Shown piece after piece: positions 62,460 to 64,000 of a stretch of DNA of 64,000 nt. The DNA is from Kocuria turfanensis. Lineage in GTDB: Bacteria > Actinomycetota > Actinomycetes > Actinomycetales > Micrococcaceae. The stretch's first letter is position 1, and each line of letters begins with the position of its first letter. Under the pieces are notes generated by a model. The model did no database searches and had not been told where the DNA came from. It saw only the letters and a program-made list of their open reading frames with translations. The DNA lies in NCBI RefSeq assembly GCF_001580365.1, contig NZ_CP014480.1, positions 248,001 through 312,000 on the forward strand, in the 5' to 3' direction. A program made the position numbers and the translations under genes.

Positions 62460-62465
62460 ATTCTA
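62460..62465 (-). promoter_or_regulatory. -10 box TAGAAT that decides the start of the gene below
   Basis: TAGAAT on the minus strand spans the apparent ATG at 62461, so the real start must be downstream (GTG at 62419). Confidence 0.55.
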
Positions 62466-62606
62466 GATGCGCATGCATCCGCCGCGCCGTGGAATCTGTG
62501 GCCGGTTGTGGGGACAACCGCCGTCTCATCAGCGGTGATACGGCAGCCGCCCGGGACCGGGGCGCTCGTCCCCGGCCCCGGGCGGCCGCCGCACCGGCTC
62601 AGCCGG

Positions 62607-63308
62607 TCACGGCCAGGAGCCCTCCTCGGCGTGGGCGATGAACAGCTCGCGGATTTCGCAGCCGGCCGGCTGGGCGAGGGCGAACAGGACCGCGTTCGCC
62701 ACGTTCTCCGGGTCGTTGAGCTGGGAGTCGTCCTGGGGCTTGTACTGCTCGTCGCGGTCGTCGAAGAACCGGGTCTTCATGCCGCCCGGGATGAGCTGGG
62801 TGACGCCCACCTCGCCCTTGAGCTCGGCGGCCAGGGCCTGGCTGAAGCCGAGCACCCCGAACTTGGACGCGCAGTAGGCGGTGGCGTCCGAGACGCCCTT
62901 CAGCGCCAGGGTCGAGGCGACCGTGATCACCCGTCCGCGCGACTCCCGCAGCGCGGGCAGCGCCGCCCGCACGGTGGAGACCGTGCCGAAGAGGTTGACC
63001 TGGACGACCTTCTCCCACTCGGCGGTCTCCACGTCCTCGAGCCGGCCACAGCGGTCGATGCCGGCGGCGGTGACGACCGCGTCCAGGCCCCCGGCCTCCT
63101 GCACGGCCCGCTGGACCGCCGCGGTGACGGCGGCGGTGTCGGCGACGTCGACCTCGTAGGCGGTCACGCCGCTCAGCGCGCTGATGTCGCGGTCCAGGAC
63201 GATGGGGGTGCCGCCGTTGTCGCGGACCGACTCGGCCACCGCGGCGCCGAGCCCGGAGGCACCGCCGGTGATCAGGACGCGACCGGGGTTGGTGGGCTGG
63301 AAACTCAT
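62607..63308 (-). CDS. Short-chain dehydrogenase/reductase
   Basis: A 233-residue classical SDR. The cofactor motif ITGGASGLGAAV is near residue 13, VVTAAGIDRCG the NAG-equivalent, VASTLALKGVS the Ser block and TAYCASKFG the Y-x3-K. LDRD at strand 2 suggests NAD preference. GAGAGGAAG precedes the ATG. It is divergent from an aldehyde dehydrogenase across 222 bases, so the two may act on the same alcohol/aldehyde. Substrate unknown. Confidence 0.9.
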   Translation of the reverse strand: MSFQPTNPGRVLITGGASGLGAAVAESVRDNGGTPIVLDRDISALSGVTAYEVDVADTAAVTAAVQRAVQEAGGLDAVVTAAGIDRCGRLEDVETAEWEKVVQVNLFGTVSTVRAALPALRESRGRVITVASTLALKGVSDATAYCASKFGVLGFSQALAAELKGEVGVTQLIPGGMKTRFFDDRDEQYKPQDDSQLNDPENVANAVLFALAQPAGCEIRELFIAHAEEGSWP

Positions 63309-63453
63309 GCAACTTCCTCTCTGCTGGGCACTGCCCCGCCCGCGGACGGCGCCGCGGGCGGACGTGCTGCTCCTCGTCGGAACAGGGGGCAGGCCCCCGC
63401 GGGTGCGGCGGCCTGGTCACTGCTACCGTATCCGGTCCGGGGCCATCGGTAAG

Positions 63454-63459
63454 TATGCT
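63454..63459 (+). promoter_or_regulatory. Candidate aldehyde dehydrogenase -10 box TATGCT
   Basis: TATGCT 71 bases before the ATG at 63531, in the divergent region with the SDR gene. Confidence 0.4.
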
Positions 63460-63530
63460 CATCGGGACAGCCCCGGACCTCCCGGCTCCTTCGCGGCCGG
63501 AGGGCGTCCGCCCGACGGAACAGGAGATCC

Positions 63531-64000
63531 ATGACCACCGCAGCACCCACCACCGACCCGACCACCGAGCTCACCGTGCTGGACCCGCGGGACGGGTCCG
63601 TGGTGGGCACCGTGGCCGCGGCCACCGAGGACGAGGTCCGCGCCGCGGTCGCCGCCGCGCACGCCGCCGCCCGGGACTGGGCGCGCACGGCCCCGGAGCA
63701 GCGGGGCAGGGCCCTGCGAGCGGCCGCGGACCGCCTGGCCGAGCACGCCCGGGAGCTCGCCGAGCTCAACACCCGCGAGACCGGCAAGCCCTTCGAGGAG
63801 GCCCTCGGCGGGGTCCAGGCCGGGATCGGCACCCTCTACCAGTACGCCGAGCTGGGTCCCGTGCACCGGGGCCGCAGCCTGCGCGGCGACGTGCTGGCGT
63901 CGGACTACACCGTGGCCGAGCCGCGCGGCGTCGTCGTCGCCCTGACCCCCTGGAACGACCCGGTCGCCGTGGCCGCGGGCCTGCTCGGGGCCGCGCTGGT
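63531..64000 (+). CDS. Aldehyde dehydrogenase, 5' part (cut by window edge)
   Basis: The first 156 residues of an NAD(P)+-dependent aldehyde dehydrogenase, resembling succinate-semialdehyde dehydrogenases. LDPRDGSVVGTVAAATEDEV opens the fold, NTRETGKPFEEA is the conserved helix, and VALTPWNDPVAVAAG is the nucleotide-site block where Asp replaces the more usual Phe after Asn. The catalytic Cys lies outside the window. CAGGAG is placed ideally before the ATG. Divergent from an SDR gene. Confidence 0.9.
   Translation, partial: MTTAAPTTDPTTELTVLDPRDGSVVGTVAAATEDEVRAAVAAAHAAARDWARTAPEQRGRALRAAADRLAEHARELAELNTRETGKPFEEALGGVQAGIGTLYQYAELGPVHRGRSLRGDVLASDYTVAEPRGVVVALTPWNDPVAVAAGLLGAAL

Noticed and set aside
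62459..62461. ATG as the start of the hypothetical gene ending at 61745
   Set aside because: It lies within a -10-like TAGAAT, and a GTG with a ribosome site follows at 62419.
1..64000. tRNA or rRNA genes, CRISPR arrays and insertion sequences
   Set aside because: I saw no T-loop/anticodon arrangement, no rRNA blocks, no spaced direct repeats with unique spacers, and no transposase or integrase. A tRNAscan and IS search would settle it.

Overview
The window is chromosomal DNA from a very high-GC Gram-positive bacterium, almost certainly an actinobacterium of the Micrococcaceae and most like Kocuria. This placement is inferred from gene content: a tkt-tal-pgi-zwf-opcA-pgl run, ctaB and ctaA close together, a sufR-B-D-C-T operon, GpgS, a type B L31, frequent GTG/TTG starts and many leaderless-looking promoters. 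No rRNA, tRNA, CRISPR array, insertion sequence, prophage or obvious island was seen. About 60 genes are packed tightly, often with 4-base ATGA or GTGA stop/start overlaps.

Layout. 1-8191 (minus strand): pentose-phosphate and glucose-6-phosphate genes tkt, tal, pgi, zwf, opcA and a cut-off pgl. 8.5-13.5 kb: heme O synthase (ctaB), a DapA-like aldolase, heme A synthase (ctaA) and a two-gene ABC exporter. 13.7-18.5 kb: the Suf iron-sulfur assembly operon led by its repressor. 18.6-26 kb: a ZIP-type metal transporter, a NYN/OST-HTH protein, a membrane-anchored coiled-coil protein, a repeat-rich patch, a zinc metallopeptidase, a biotin ECF transporter (bioY-ecfA-ecfT) and an AI-2E family exporter. 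26.1-31.2 kb: an overlapping four-gene operon led by glucosyl-3-phosphoglycerate synthase, divergent from a histidine phosphatase that is a good GpgP candidate. 31.3-37.9 kb: an ABC-F protein, MgtE, SURF1 with two small partners, and fabG followed by a FabL-like SDR. 38.1-44.1 kb: an ABC-2 drug-type exporter and small accessory enzymes. 44.2-52.5 kb: a CitA/DcuS-type two-component system, serB, and a GntR-controlled operon with a MatC-like carboxylate carrier, a family III CoA-transferase and a crotonase-fold protein lacking both catalytic glutamates. 52.5-64 kb: an orphan ABC ATPase, a TSUP permease, a SpoU-type RNA methyltransferase, a secreted protein, rpmE2, a two-domain lipoate ligase, an LCP cell-wall ligase with a glycosyltransferase, an MpaB-like oxygenase, and a divergent SDR/aldehyde dehydrogenase pair cut by the right edge.

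How the genes work together. Several groups are coherent modules: NADPH and pentose supply (tkt to pgl); assembly of the heme-A terminal oxidase (ctaB, ctaA, SURF1); Fe-S cluster assembly; biotin uptake; probable glucosylglycerate-type solute synthesis (gpgS plus gpgP, with three extra enzymes); and a predicted carboxylate uptake and CoA-activation operon. The less explained parts are the gpgS operon, the MatC/CoA-transferase/crotonase operon, the FabL-like SDR beside fabG, a SufD with a long alanine-rich N-terminal extension, and several structured non-coding patches.
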